64,000 nt of DNA from DATKWD01 sp035529695 (GCA_035529695.1 DATKWD010000061.1:48535-112534), one strand, 5' to 3'. Counted from the stretch's first letter, positions 52,996 through 61,036 are shown. The notes: generated by a model from the letters alone, not told the origin. Program-made: numbers and translations.

Positions 52996-53106
52996 ATGGG
53001 CCTCAATCCGTTTCGTCCGCAGCGGCGCACGTCCGCCGACTACGTGTTCGTGGTGGCCGGGCTCGTGGTGTGCGCATTGCTCGTCGCGTGGGCGTTCTTC
53101 GGGTAG
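52996..53106 (+). CDS. 36-residue single-span membrane protein
   Basis: A small gene encodes MGLNPFRPQRRTSADY followed by one hydrophobic helix (about residues 17-35, VFVVAGLVVCALLVAWAFFG). The basic PFRPQRR end would stay in the cytosol and the helix ends at the C-terminus. It lies opposite to and between yraN and yifB, ending 2 nt from the yraN stop. A GATACT box 8 nt before the ATG and the textbook tail-anchor layout support a real gene. The MGLNPFRPQRR opening is, as far as I recall, found in small actinobacterial proteins; this needs a search. Function unknown. Confidence 0.6.
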   Translation: MGLNPFRPQRRTSADYVFVVAGLVVCALLVAWAFFG

Positions 53107-53107
53107 A

Positions 53108-53452
53108 TCAGAAGGCGCGTTCGATCATCGTGAGTCGACCCGCGAGCACCGCTGCGACGTCGAACCGGATGTGCCGTGGTCGCACGCCCTCGGATCGCAG
53201 GTAGATCGACGCGAGGCGGCGGATCCTGGCCTGCTTGTCTGCGGTGACGGCCGCCGCCGGCGAACCGTAGGCGTCGCTGCGCCGGGTCTTGACCTCGCAG
53301 AACACCAGCACGTGGCCGCGGTGGGCGACGATGTCGAGTTCGCCTTCCCTGACGCGCCAGTTGCGAGCCACGACGGCATACCCGCGATCGCGATACCACG
53401 CAGCCGCCAGTTCCTCGCCCGCGGCACCGAGCGCGCGTCGGGATGCGGTCAC
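53108..53452 (-). CDS. yraN: UPF0102 (YraN) nuclease-like protein
   Basis: A 114-residue YraN family protein with a restriction-endonuclease-like fold. The pattern is complete: RRALGAAGEELAAAWYRDRGYAVVARNWRVREGELDIVAHRGHVLVFCEVKTRRSDAYGSPAAAV, with the GExD...EVK catalytic-like residues Glu, Asp, Glu and Lys. I chose the GTG at 53452, with GAGGAG 9 nt upstream; the 53 upstream codons are arginine-rich noise in the promoter region. It is often found with yifB and dprA, and may act in DNA processing, but no activity is established here. Confidence 0.9.
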   Translation of the reverse strand: MTASRRALGAAGEELAAAWYRDRGYAVVARNWRVREGELDIVAHRGHVLVFCEVKTRRSDAYGSPAAAVTADKQARIRRLASIYLRSEGVRPRHIRFDVAAVLAGRLTMIERAF

Positions 53453-53550
53453 CGACAAATGCTCCTCGTCCAGACACCGGTGGCGGTGACGTCTTCGAAC
53501 GTCACGAAGTGCCGGCACGCTAGCCACCGGTCGACGCCGTTTCCATCTCC

Positions 53551-53556
53551 TAGTGT
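53551..53556 (+). promoter_or_regulatory. -10 box for the CoA-transferase gene
   Basis: TAGTGT ends 8 nt before the ATG at 53565 and excludes the in-frame start at 53553, which lies inside the box. Confidence 0.55.
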
Positions 53557-53564
53557 CGGCGATC

Positions 53565-54872
53565 ATGGAACGCCTCGACGCTTCGACCGCAGCGGCTCGC
53601 ATCCACACCACCGACAGCTTCGGGATGCCGCTCGGCCCGGGTCAGCCGGTCCAGCTGCTCACCGAGATGGGGACTCGAGAAGACTGGGTCGAGCTCAACG
53701 TCTACGGCGCATTGCTCACCGTCTTCACCGACCTGTTCAACCACCCCAACGTGCACTACCTGTCCGGGTTCTTCGGTCCACTCGACCGTGCGCTGCGCGA
53801 CGCAGGCGCCAACGTCGGGTTCAGCCCGGCCGACTTCCGGCGATTCGGACCCTTGCTGCGATACTTCGCACCGCGGGTCATGTCCACGGCTGCGTGCCCG
53901 CCCGATGCCGACGGCTGGTGCTCGTTGTCACTGCATGCGGGCGCCAGCGTCGACGAACTGCACCTCGCCGGCGCTGACCCCGACCGGCTGCTCGTCGTCG
54001 AGGTGAGCCCGAACTTCCCGAGGACGATGGGTCTCGGCGAACACCGTCACGCGCTCCACATCGACGAAATCGACATCCTCATCGAGTCCGAGGCGTCGCC
54101 GGTCACGCTCGACGACCCACCGCCGTCGGAGACCGATCGCGCCATCGCCGACCACGCGGCGCAGTTCATTCCCGACGGGGCGACCCTTCAGACCGGGATC
54201 GGTGCAGTCCCGTCGGTGATCGCGACCCTGCTGGCCGACGGCGACGGAGGCGGCTACGGCGTCCACTCCGAGATGTTCACCGACGGCCTGATGCGGCTCC
54301 ATCAGGCCGGCAAGGTGGTCAACCAGAAGGGGATCTACGACGGCCACTCGATCACCACGTTCTGTGCCGGGAGCGCCGAACTCTACGACTGGCTCGACGG
54401 GAACACCGAGGTCCGCTTCCTCCCGGTCGAGTACGTGAACTCACCCGAGGTGATCGGCAAGAACCCCAAGATGATCACGATCAACGGTGCGCTCTCGGTC
54501 GACATCCAGGGCCAGGTGGTGGCCGACACCATCGGAGGGGGCCAGTATTCGGGCATCGGCGGCCACGAGGACTTCGTGGCCGGTGCGGCCTTCGACCTCG
54601 ACGACCGGTCGCTGATCTGCCTGCCATCCACTGCGATCCGAGGCGGCAAGACCGTGTCGAGGCTCGTGCCGGGATTCGAAGCGGGCACGGTGATCACCAC
54701 CCCCCGTCACCACGTCGACATCATCGTGACCGAGTACGGTGCAGCCGAACTCCAGGGCAGGACCGTTCATCAGCGCGGCATGGCCCTGGCCGAGATCGCC
54801 CATCCCGACTTCCGTGACGAACTCGCCGCAGCTGCCGAACGCGCCACGGGGGGCCGGTCACCGCTCCGCTGA
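53565..54872 (+). CDS. Acetyl-CoA hydrolase/transferase family protein
   Basis: A 435-residue class I CoA-transferase of the acetyl-CoA hydrolase/4-hydroxybutyrate CoA-transferase family. Typical segments are the N-terminal LNVYGALLTVFTDLFNHPNVHYLSGFFGP, LQTGIGAVPSVIATLL, YGVHSEMFTDGLM, and the catalytic Glu in GGHEDFVAGA, followed by VTEYGAAELQGRTVHQRGMALAEIAHPDFRDEL. It would shift CoA between short-chain acids such as acetate and hydroxybutyrate. The ATG at 53565 is fixed by its TAGTGT box. Monocistronic; converges on lepB 5 nt away. The acid substrate cannot be assigned. Confidence 0.9.
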   Translation: MERLDASTAAARIHTTDSFGMPLGPGQPVQLLTEMGTREDWVELNVYGALLTVFTDLFNHPNVHYLSGFFGPLDRALRDAGANVGFSPADFRRFGPLLRYFAPRVMSTAACPPDADGWCSLSLHAGASVDELHLAGADPDRLLVVEVSPNFPRTMGLGEHRHALHIDEIDILIESEASPVTLDDPPPSETDRAIADHAAQFIPDGATLQTGIGAVPSVIATLLADGDGGGYGVHSEMFTDGLMRLHQAGKVVNQKGIYDGHSITTFCAGSAELYDWLDGNTEVRFLPVEYVNSPEVIGKNPKMITINGALSVDIQGQVVADTIGGGQYSGIGGHEDFVAGAAFDLDDRSLICLPSTAIRGGKTVSRLVPGFEAGTVITTPRHHVDIIVTEYGAAELQGRTVHQRGMALAEIAHPDFRDELAAAAERATGGRSPLR

Positions 54873-54877
54873 ACGCG

Positions 54878-55537
54878 TCAGAGGAAGCGGACGCGATCCG
54901 GCGGCCAGACGATCGCCACCGCTCGACCGACCAGGCTGTCGATCGGGACGGGCCCGAAGACCCGCGAATCCTGGCTGTTGTCGCGATTGTCGCCCATCAC
55001 GAACACGTCACCGTCGGGGACGGTGCGGGCACTGAAGTCGGATGCGACGAGATCGGCGGGGAGATACGGCTCGACCAGGGGTTCGCCGTTGATCAGCAGC
55101 TGGCCGTCCCGGCCCTCGATGGTTTCGCCGGCGAGCCCGATGACCCGCTTGATCAGCTGGTCGTCCGACGGCCTCGTGAGTCCGGTGGCCACGAGCGCCT
55201 CGGTCACGATCACCTGCGGGAATCCGGGCCTGTCGATCTCGACGTCGGGGCGAGGGAACACGACGATGTCACCACGGTTCGGTTCGTGGAGGCGATAGGA
55301 GGTGCGGGACACGACGACCCGGTCGCCGATCTCGAGTTGCGGTGTCATCGACTCGCTCGGGATGAAGAACGCCTGTGCGACGAATGCCTTGACGACGAGT
55401 GCGATCAGGATCGCGAGCAGCACGAGCAGCGGCAGCTCGGTCAGGTGGCGGGCAGTGCTGCGAGGCGGGTCGTCGGGCGCGAACGACAGCAGTTCTCCGT
55501 CGGCTTCTGCGGTCGAGCAACCCTGCCAACGATGCAT
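54878..55537 (-). CDS. lepB: Signal peptidase I
   Basis: LepB removes Sec and Tat signal peptides on the outer face of the membrane. The 219-residue protein has one N-terminal membrane helix (about 33-55), then nucleophile Ser63 in FFIPSESMTPQL and general base Lys130 in LIKRVIGLAGE; the box VMGDNRDNSQDSRVFGPVP is intact. The cytosolic N-terminus (about 32 residues) is longer than usual but plausible. The ATG at 55537 lies 43 nt after rplS; I see no good Shine-Dalgarno, so the start is less sure than the family. Placement beside rplS is common in Actinobacteria. Confidence 0.95.
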   Translation of the reverse strand: MHRWQGCSTAEADGELLSFAPDDPPRSTARHLTELPLLVLLAILIALVVKAFVAQAFFIPSESMTPQLEIGDRVVVSRTSYRLHEPNRGDIVVFPRPDVEIDRPGFPQVIVTEALVATGLTRPSDDQLIKRVIGLAGETIEGRDGQLLINGEPLVEPYLPADLVASDFSARTVPDGDVFVMGDNRDNSQDSRVFGPVPIDSLVGRAVAIVWPPDRVRFL

Positions 55538-55580
55538 GCTCGGAGAAGGGCCGCTCGACGCCGGCGAGCCCGCGCGAGGC

Positions 55581-55925
55581 CTAGTCGCGCTTCTCCTTGA
55601 CCTTGGCCTTCTTCCCGACGCGATCGCGCAGGTAGTAGAGCTTGGCCCGGCGCACGTCGCCCCGAGTCACGACCTCGATCTGGGCAACGGTGGGCGCATG
55701 GAGCGGGAAGGTTCGTTCGACGCCGACGCCATAGCTGACCTTGCGGACGCTGTAGGACTCGGCGATCCCCGATCCACGGCGGGCGATCACGACACCCTGG
55801 AAGATCTGGACTCGCTCCTTGTTGCCCTCCACGACCCGGACGTGGACCTTGACGGTGTCGCCAGGCGCGAAGTCGGGGATGTCGACACGGAGGTTCGGCT
55901 TGTCGATCAGGTCGGTGCTCTTCAT
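55581..55925 (-). CDS. rplS: 50S ribosomal protein L19
   Basis: L19 sits at the 30S-50S interface. The 114-residue protein shows FAPGDTVKVHVRVVEGNKERVQIFQGVVIARRGSGIAESYSVRKVSYGVGVERTFPLHAP and the Lys-rich end RAKLYYLRDRVGKKAKVKEKRD. The ATG at 55925 is the family start; upstream codons in frame are leader. It has its own promoter (-10 at 55978-55983, -35 at 56003-56008) and a leader of about 45 nt with a 5-bp hairpin, while also following trmD as in the rpsP-rimM-trmD-rplS operon of many bacteria. Confidence 0.96.
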   Translation of the reverse strand: MKSTDLIDKPNLRVDIPDFAPGDTVKVHVRVVEGNKERVQIFQGVVIARRGSGIAESYSVRKVSYGVGVERTFPLHAPTVAQIEVVTRGDVRRAKLYYLRDRVGKKAKVKEKRD

Positions 55926-55977
55926 GGCGCCTTGGGCTTTCGCGGTGAGACAGAGTCGCCGGAGTGGCGAACGGGAC

Positions 55978-56008
55978 ACGTTAGCGACCGGCTTCCCCAC
56001 GGGTCCAA
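55978..56008 (-). promoter_or_regulatory. Promoter of rplS with -35 and -10 boxes
   Basis: TTGGAC at 56003-56008 and TAACGT at 55978-55983, 19 nt apart on the minus strand. It is one of the few places where both boxes can be seen. A TCGCC/GGCGA hairpin follows in the leader. Confidence 0.5.
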
Positions 56009-56022
56009 GGCGGCCGCGAGGA

Positions 56023-56742
56023 TCAGAGGTCGAACTCCTCGAGGAGCGCCTGCTCGGCGTCGGTGATCCCGCCGCGCGACGCGAGGAGATCGGGACGACG
56101 ATCGCGGGTGCGGGCGACCGCTTGCGCATGGCGCCAGCGCGCGACCCGGGCATGGTCGCCCGAGCGGAGCACCTCGGGGACCGACCAGCCTCGGAAGGAC
56201 GCAGGCCGCGTGTACTGGGGGTGTTCGAGCAGGCCCGAGGCGAAGGACTCGTCGTCTGCGCTGGCGTCGTTGCCCATCACGCCCGGGACCAGCCGGCCCA
56301 CTGCCTCGATCACGACGAGCGCGGCGACCTCTCCCCCGCCGAGCACGTAGTCCCCGACGCTGACCTCGCCGTCCACGAGATGGTCCGCGATGCGCTGATC
56401 GACGCCTTCGTAACGGCCGCACAGCAACGAGAATCCGTCGGACCGGGCGAGGTCGATGGCCATCGCCTGGTCGAAGGCCTCGCCACCGGGACCGAGCAAG
56501 AGCAGCGGCCGAGGCGGATCGACCGCCTCGACGGCAGCGAAGACCGGTTCGGGCATGAGCACCATGCCTGCGCCGCCACCGAAAGGACTGTCGTCGATCG
56601 TGCGGTGCGGGTCGGTCGTCTCGTCCCGCAGATCGTGCGACCGGACGTCGAGCAACCCGCGATCGCGGGCCTTGCCCAACAACGCACCGGACACGAAGTC
56701 ATCGACCATGGCGGGGAAGATCGTGAAGACGTCGATGCGCAT
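56023..56742 (-). CDS. trmD: tRNA (guanine-37-N1)-methyltransferase
   Basis: TrmD methylates G37 next to the anticodon, preventing frameshifts. The 239-residue SPOUT-class protein starts MRIDVFTIFPAMVDDFVSGALLGKARDRGLLD and has the knotted SAM site in LLLLGPGGEAFDQ, SLLCGRYEGVDQRI and VGDYVLGGGEVAALVVIEAVGRLVPGVMGN, including the catalytic-site Arg and Asp. The C-terminal helical domain includes YTRPASFRGWSVPEVL. The ATG shares one base with the rimM stop (TGATG). Confidence 0.96.
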   Translation of the reverse strand: MRIDVFTIFPAMVDDFVSGALLGKARDRGLLDVRSHDLRDETTDPHRTIDDSPFGGGAGMVLMPEPVFAAVEAVDPPRPLLLLGPGGEAFDQAMAIDLARSDGFSLLCGRYEGVDQRIADHLVDGEVSVGDYVLGGGEVAALVVIEAVGRLVPGVMGNDASADDESFASGLLEHPQYTRPASFRGWSVPEVLRSGDHARVARWRHAQAVARTRDRRPDLLASRGGITDAEQALLEEFDL

Positions 56743-57221
56743 CAGAGGTCGAACAGGCCGTCGGGCGGGTCGATGTCGACGAATCGGTCGGCAACGCGGA
56801 CGATGAAGTGCACCGGCACCAGCGCGCCCGTGTCGAGGACCAGGAGATCCGACGCCGGGTTGGCCTCGACCTCGACGATCACGCCGCGGTCGACCCCGGC
56901 CGAGTCACGAGCCGTCGACCCGATCAGCTCGTGCGCCCAATAGCCGTCTTCGGGCTGCTCGTCGAGCGGCTCGGCCAACAGCCGGGTGCCGCTCAGCTGC
57001 TCGGCGGCGCTCCGATCGGTCACGCCCTCGAAGGTCACCAGCTCGCGACCCTGATGTGGCCGCAGGCGAAGGACGGTGAGCGGACCGTGGTCGGTCTCGA
57101 AGGTCGAGCCCTCGACGAGCCGACCGGTGACGTTGGTGGACAGGCTCACCGAGACCTCGCCCTTGAGGCCGTGGGCGCGCCCGATCACACCGATCTCGAG
57201 GAGCAGGGGCCGGTCACCCAT
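56742..57221 (-). CDS. rimM: 16S rRNA processing protein RimM
   Basis: RimM helps mature the 30S head and binds S19. The 159-residue protein has the N-terminal domain LLEIGVIGRAHGLKGEVSVSLSTN and the PRC-barrel-like C-terminal domain with DGYWAHELIGSTARDSAGVDRGVIVEVEANPASDLLVL, and a final IVRVADRFVDIDPPDGLFDL. The ATG at 57221 follows khpA by 39 nt with GAGGCG upstream. It is coupled to trmD (TGATG), as is usual. Confidence 0.95.
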   Translation of the reverse strand: MGDRPLLLEIGVIGRAHGLKGEVSVSLSTNVTGRLVEGSTFETDHGPLTVLRLRPHQGRELVTFEGVTDRSAAEQLSGTRLLAEPLDEQPEDGYWAHELIGSTARDSAGVDRGVIVEVEANPASDLLVLDTGALVPVHFIVRVADRFVDIDPPDGLFDL

Positions 57222-57260
57222 GACACGCGACGCCTCGGCGATCGGCCGAGCCGCGGGACA

Positions 57261-57587
57261 TCAGTCCTCGAACTCGACCTCGACCTCGACGTCGTCGCGG
57301 GTTCCCGCGGCGCGCACGATGGTGCGGATGGCGTTGGCGATTCGTCCTCGCCGGCCGATGACTCGCCCCATGTCGCCGTCGCCGACGGTCACGGTCATCT
57401 TGAGGCGGTTCCCGCTCTCCTCGATGTCGATGTTGACTGCGTCGGGGTCCTCGACGACCGAGCGGGTGAGATACGCGAGGACGTCCTCGGCGATCGTCGG
57501 CTCGTCGCCGAGCTCGACGTCGTCGTCGCTGCCGGCGTCGTCGTCGATCCGATTGTGGTCGATGTCTTCGATGTCGTCGTCGCTCAT
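57261..57587 (-). CDS. khpA: KH-domain RNA-binding protein KhpA, with acidic N-terminal extension
   Basis: A 108-residue protein whose last 75 residues are a KhpA-type KH domain: AEDVLAYLTRSVVEDPDAVNIDIEE, then the GxxG-like loop VGDGDMGRVIGRRGRIANAIRTIVRAAG. KhpA, often with KhpB, binds RNA and affects cell size and division in Gram-positive bacteria. The first 32 residues, DDDIEDIDHNRIDDDAGSDDD, are almost all acidic or polar and are absent from typical KhpA. The ATG at 57587 overlaps the rpsP stop (ATGA), so the extension is probably translated. The rpsP-khpA-rimM order is standard. Confidence 0.92.
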   Translation of the reverse strand: MSDDDIEDIDHNRIDDDAGSDDDVELGDEPTIAEDVLAYLTRSVVEDPDAVNIDIEESGNRLKMTVTVGDGDMGRVIGRRGRIANAIRTIVRAAGTRDDVEVEVEFED

Positions 57588-57904
57588 TCGGCCGTTGCCT
57601 TGGTCTCGGTCGACGGCTCGGGCTCGGCGGGAGGCTCGGGGGCGATCCACTCGGTGCCCTTCCGCTCGACCCCCTGGATGGCCAGGATCTTGGCGACCGC
57701 CTCGGTGGGCTGTGCCCCGTTGTTGAGGTAGTGCACGGCACGGTCGCCCTCGAGCGTGATGACCGAGGGGTCCTGACGGGGCTGGTAGGTCCCGATGATC
57801 TCGATGAAGCGACCATTGCGCGGCGACCGCGCATCGGCCGCCACGACGCGATACGTCGGCTGCTTCTTCTTGCCAACGCGCATCAGACGGAGCTTGACGG
57901 CCAC
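57584..57904 (-). CDS. rpsP: 30S ribosomal protein S16
   Basis: S16 is an early 30S assembly protein. The 106-residue protein starts MAVKLRLMRVGKKKQPTYRVVAADARSPRNGRFIEIIGTYQPRQDP and has AVHYLNNGAQPTEAVAKIL. A C-terminal tail of about 25 residues rich in Pro, Glu and Ala is extra to the core. The GTG at 57904 is the family start; GGGAGAAC lies upstream. A 7-bp hairpin (57934-57952) stands in the leader between ffh and rpsP. It heads the rpsP-khpA-rimM-trmD run. Confidence 0.95.
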   Translation of the reverse strand: MAVKLRLMRVGKKKQPTYRVVAADARSPRNGRFIEIIGTYQPRQDPSVITLEGDRAVHYLNNGAQPTEAVAKILAIQGVERKGTEWIAPEPPAEPEPSTETKATAE

Positions 57905-57933
57905 TCGGAAGTTCTCCCGGATCGAAGGTGAGA

Positions 57934-57952
57934 TGCCCGCTGCGGGCGGGCA
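57934..57952 (-). promoter_or_regulatory. Hairpin in the ffh-rpsP gap
   Basis: TGCCCGC and GCGGGCA form a 7-bp stem with a 5-nt loop, 30 nt before the rpsP start. Without a T-run it is more likely a leader structure or processing site than a terminator. Confidence 0.4.
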
Positions 57953-57988
57953 CGAACAGACCATGGTGATGGACGAAGGGCGCTCAGT

Positions 57989-59455
57989 TCAAACCGAGCC
58001 GCTGCTGTCGGTGCCGTCGCCGCCAAGACCGGCTTGGAGACCGGGGAGGACGAAGGGGGTCTTGGCAGCGGGCGAGGTGCCCTTCGGCGTGGTCCGACCG
58101 CCCCGTCTGCCCTTCTTCGACTTCTTCTTCTTGCGCTTTGCCGGGTTGGCGAACCCAGGCAGGTTCTTCATCATCTTCTGGGCCTCGCTGAACTGGTTGA
58201 TGAGCGCGCCGACGGCACCGGGATCGGTGCCCGAACCGTCGGCGATGCGACGACGGCGTGAACCGTCGATGATCGCCGGACGAGTTCGCTCGGCGACCGT
58301 CATCGACTTGATGATCCCTTCGATCCGCGCGATCTCCGAGTCGTCGATCTGCGCGTTGCGCATCTCCTTGGGGACCCCGGGCATCATGGCCAGAAGGCTC
58401 GACATCGAACCCATCTTCTTCACCTGCTGGAGCTGGTCGAGGAAGTCGTCGAGGGTGAAGTCGCCGTCCATCAGCTTCTGGGCGGCCGCCTCGGCCTCCT
58501 GCTCTTCGAAGACCTCCTCGGCCTTCTCGATGAGCGTCATGACGTCGCCCATCCCGAGGATCCGGCCCGCCAGTCGGTCGGGATGGAACAGGTCGAAGTC
58601 GTCGATCTTCTCGCCGGTTGCGGCGAATGCGATCGGCTTGCCGACCACCTCCTTCACCGAGAGCGCCGCGCCGCCTCGTGCGTCGCCATCGAGCTTGGTC
58701 AGGATGACTCCGTCGAGGGCGAGCGTGTCGTTGAAGTTCTCGGCGACGGTGACCGCGTCCTGACCGGTCATGGCGTCGACCACCAGGAACGTGTAGTCGG
58801 GGGTCGTCGCCTCGCTGATCCGGCGGACCTCCTCCATCAACTCGGCATCGATGGCGAGACGGCCGGCGGTGTCGACGATCACCACGTCCTTGCCGATGCG
58901 TCGGGCCTCGGTGACCGCACCACGCGCCACCTCGACCGGATCGCCCCCCTCGCCACCGATGTGGTCGGGGTCGATCGAGTGCACCGGGACGTCGATCTGA
59001 CGGCCGAGGGTCCTGAGCTGCTCGATGGCGGCCGGTCGCTGGAGATCGGCCCCCACCATCATCGGGTTCCGGCCCTGGCTCTTGAACCAGCGAGCCAGCT
59101 TGGCCGAGCTGGTCGTCTTGCCCGAGCCCTGGAGGCCGGCCATGAGCACGACCGTCGGCGGCTGTGAGGCGAAGGTGATCTTGATCGTCTCGCCGCCGAG
59201 CGTGGCGACCAGCTCGTCGTGAACGATCTTGATGACCTGCTGAGCGGGGTTCAGCGCCGCGCTGAGCTCGGCACCGACGGCCCGCTCCTTGATACGAGCC
59301 ACCATGCCCTTGACGACCTGGAGGTTGACGTCGGCCTCGAGCAGCGCAACCCGGATCTCTCGGAGGACCTCGTCGATGTCGTCCTCGCGCAGCTTCCCCT
59401 TCCCGCGGAGCTTTGAGAAGATGCCGTCGAATCGGTCAGAGAGTGCTTCGAACAT
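57989..59455 (-). CDS. ffh: Signal recognition particle protein Ffh
   Basis: Ffh is the SRP GTPase that, with 4.5S RNA, targets nascent membrane proteins to FtsY. The 488-residue protein has the N domain, the G domain (GLQGSGKTTSSAKLA, DLQRPAAIEQL, VDTAGRL, TKLDGDARGGAAL) and the Met-rich M domain with MGSMSSLLAMMPGV and SMTVAERTRP, DGSRRRRIADGSG, the RNA-binding motif. A basic then glycine-rich tail (RKKKKSKKGRRGG) ends the protein. TAGAGT lies 9 nt before the ATG at 59455. No SRP RNA gene was recognised nearby. Confidence 0.97.
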   Translation of the reverse strand: MFEALSDRFDGIFSKLRGKGKLREDDIDEVLREIRVALLEADVNLQVVKGMVARIKERAVGAELSAALNPAQQVIKIVHDELVATLGGETIKITFASQPPTVVLMAGLQGSGKTTSSAKLARWFKSQGRNPMMVGADLQRPAAIEQLRTLGRQIDVPVHSIDPDHIGGEGGDPVEVARGAVTEARRIGKDVVIVDTAGRLAIDAELMEEVRRISEATTPDYTFLVVDAMTGQDAVTVAENFNDTLALDGVILTKLDGDARGGAALSVKEVVGKPIAFAATGEKIDDFDLFHPDRLAGRILGMGDVMTLIEKAEEVFEEQEAEAAAQKLMDGDFTLDDFLDQLQQVKKMGSMSSLLAMMPGVPKEMRNAQIDDSEIARIEGIIKSMTVAERTRPAIIDGSRRRRIADGSGTDPGAVGALINQFSEAQKMMKNLPGFANPAKRKKKKSKKGRRGGRTTPKGTSPAAKTPFVLPGLQAGLGGDGTDSSGSV

Positions 59456-59464
59456 GAATGTTCG

Positions 59465-59470
59465 ACTCTA
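59465..59470 (-). promoter_or_regulatory. -10 box for ffh
   Basis: TAGAGT ends 9 nt before the ATG at 59455, in the 51-nt gap after the BON gene. Confidence 0.5.
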
Positions 59471-59506
59471 CCGATCCCCTCCCCTCGGCCCCATCTGCGC
59501 AAGTCG

Positions 59507-59935
59507 TCAGACGACGTCGGCGATGTCGGTCCGGTTGTCGACGTGGGTGATGCCCTCGACTGCGCCCGCCACCGCCTCGAGGTCCGCACGTCCGGTCTCG
59601 TGCGGAGCCGAGCCGCGGAGCACGACCCGACCGCCGATGACCTCGACATCGGGCTCCGGCAGATGCCACGTCCGCGGGTCGTGGCGCAACCGATCCCTGA
59701 CTGCTTCCGCCGGGTCGGGTTCGAGATCGGCGAGGCGCGCCTTGAGCTTCTCGCGAAGCTTCGCTCCGGGAACGGGAGCGATCAGCAACCCGACTCCGAC
59801 GCCGAGCCCGAACAAGAGGATCCGGCGAAAGCCGAGCAGCCGCCCGGTCAGATAGCCGGCCTTCGCGCCGATTGCCACTGTGCCGTACACGAGCCGGACC
59901 GGGGCCTTGATCAGATTCCAGAACAGCCAGATCAT
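59507..59935 (-). CDS. Small membrane-anchored BON domain protein
   Basis: A 142-residue protein with a hydrophobic N-terminal half (FWNLIKAPVRLVYGTVAIGAKAGYLTG and ILLFGLGVGVGLLIAPVPG, one or two membrane segments) followed by a linker and a BON domain: VRDRLRHDPRTWHLPEPDVEVIGGRVVLRGSAPHETGRADLEAVAGAVEGITHVDNRTDI. BON domains bind phospholipid surfaces. Its ATG overlaps the ftsY stop (ATGA), so it is co-translated with the SRP receptor and sits between ftsY and ffh. A link to membrane targeting is possible but only by neighbourhood. Confidence 0.8.
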   Translation of the reverse strand: MIWLFWNLIKAPVRLVYGTVAIGAKAGYLTGRLLGFRRILLFGLGVGVGLLIAPVPGAKLREKLKARLADLEPDPAEAVRDRLRHDPRTWHLPEPDVEVIGGRVVLRGSAPHETGRADLEAVAGAVEGITHVDNRTDIADVV

Positions 59936-61026
59936 GCGAACAATGCTTCCACGAATTCGTCGGGGTCGAACTCGACCAGGTCATCCGCGGTCTCACCGAG
60001 CCCGACGAGCTTGATCGGAAGCCCCATCTCTGCGGTGATCGCCAACACGATCCCCCCCTTGGCCGAGCCGTCCAGCTTGGTCAGCACGACCCCGGTCACG
60101 TCGACGGCCTCGGTGAACTGTTGGGCCTGCACCAGACCGTTCTGTCCGGTGGTCGCATCGAGCACCAGAAGGACTTCGGTCACCTTGCCCGGCTCCTTGT
60201 CGGCCACCCGCCGCACCTTCCGCAGCTCCTCCATCAGGTTGACCTTGGTGTGGAGACGGCCGGCCGTGTCGGCCAGCACCAGATCCACACCCTTCGAGGC
60301 CGCCTTCTGCACGCCGTCGAAGATCACCGACGACGGGTCGCCGCCCTCCTCGCCGCGGACCAGCTCGGCATCGGCCCGATCGGCCCACATCCCGAGTTGC
60401 TCTGCCGCTGCTGCGCGAAACGTGTCGCCGGCGGCGAGGACGACGCTGCGGCCGAGCTGCTTCTGAGCCTGGGCGACCTTGCCGATGGTCGTCGTCTTGC
60501 CGACTCCGTTGACCCCGACGAACAGCCACACGTTGGGCTGACCCGGCTCGACGGTCAGCGACCGGTCGCCCGCACCGAGATCGGCCTTGATCTGGGTCTT
60601 GAGGATCTCGATGAGCTCGGCCGGCTCGGTGACATCGCGCTCGTCGACGGTCGCCCGCACGTTGGCCAGCAGGGCGCCGGTGGTGGCGACGCCGACGTCG
60701 GCGCGGATGAGCGCCTCCTCGAGGTCGTCCCACACCTCGTCGTCGATCGAGGTGCGCGACAACACCGACCCGAGGTAGCCGCTGAACGCGCCTCGGGCAC
60801 GGCTGAGCCGGTCACGGAACGACGGCTTGGCGCCGAGGTCGTCGAGGACCGGCTGGTCAGCCTCGACGAGCTCGGGTTCGTCGAGCTCCTGGGCCAGATC
60901 GCGGACGAGCGCACTCGCCGGAGACTCGCCCGGCTCGACCACGTCGGTCGGGCGCCGGGTGACGAGCATGAACGCGAGGGTCCCCAGCAGGATTCCGAGG
61001 GCCAGCAGCAGCAGAATGATCTCCAT
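59932..61026 (-). CDS. ftsY: Signal recognition particle receptor FtsY
   Basis: FtsY is the membrane-side SRP GTPase. The 364-residue protein has an N-terminal membrane helix (EIILLLLALGILLGTLAFMLV), unlike the peripheral acidic domain of Escherichia coli FtsY, then a short acidic linker and the NG domain: FVGVNGVGKTTTIGKVA, AAGDTFRAAAAEQL, LADTAGRLHTK and LTKLDGSAKGGI. It forms a complex with Ffh, encoded 0.5 kb downstream. TATCCT lies 10 nt before the ATG at 61026. Divergent from moxR within 72 bp. Confidence 0.96.
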   Translation of the reverse strand: MEIILLLLALGILLGTLAFMLVTRRPTDVVEPGESPASALVRDLAQELDEPELVEADQPVLDDLGAKPSFRDRLSRARGAFSGYLGSVLSRTSIDDEVWDDLEEALIRADVGVATTGALLANVRATVDERDVTEPAELIEILKTQIKADLGAGDRSLTVEPGQPNVWLFVGVNGVGKTTTIGKVAQAQKQLGRSVVLAAGDTFRAAAAEQLGMWADRADAELVRGEEGGDPSSVIFDGVQKAASKGVDLVLADTAGRLHTKVNLMEELRKVRRVADKEPGKVTEVLLVLDATTGQNGLVQAQQFTEAVDVTGVVLTKLDGSAKGGIVLAITAEMGLPIKLVGLGETADDLVEFDPDEFVEALFA

Positions 61027-61036
61027 GACGGCCTGA

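Noticed and set aside
57905..59455. 4.5S (SRP) RNA gene near ffh
   Set aside because: Gaps around ffh and ftsY are too short and lack the conserved SRP RNA tetraloop helix.
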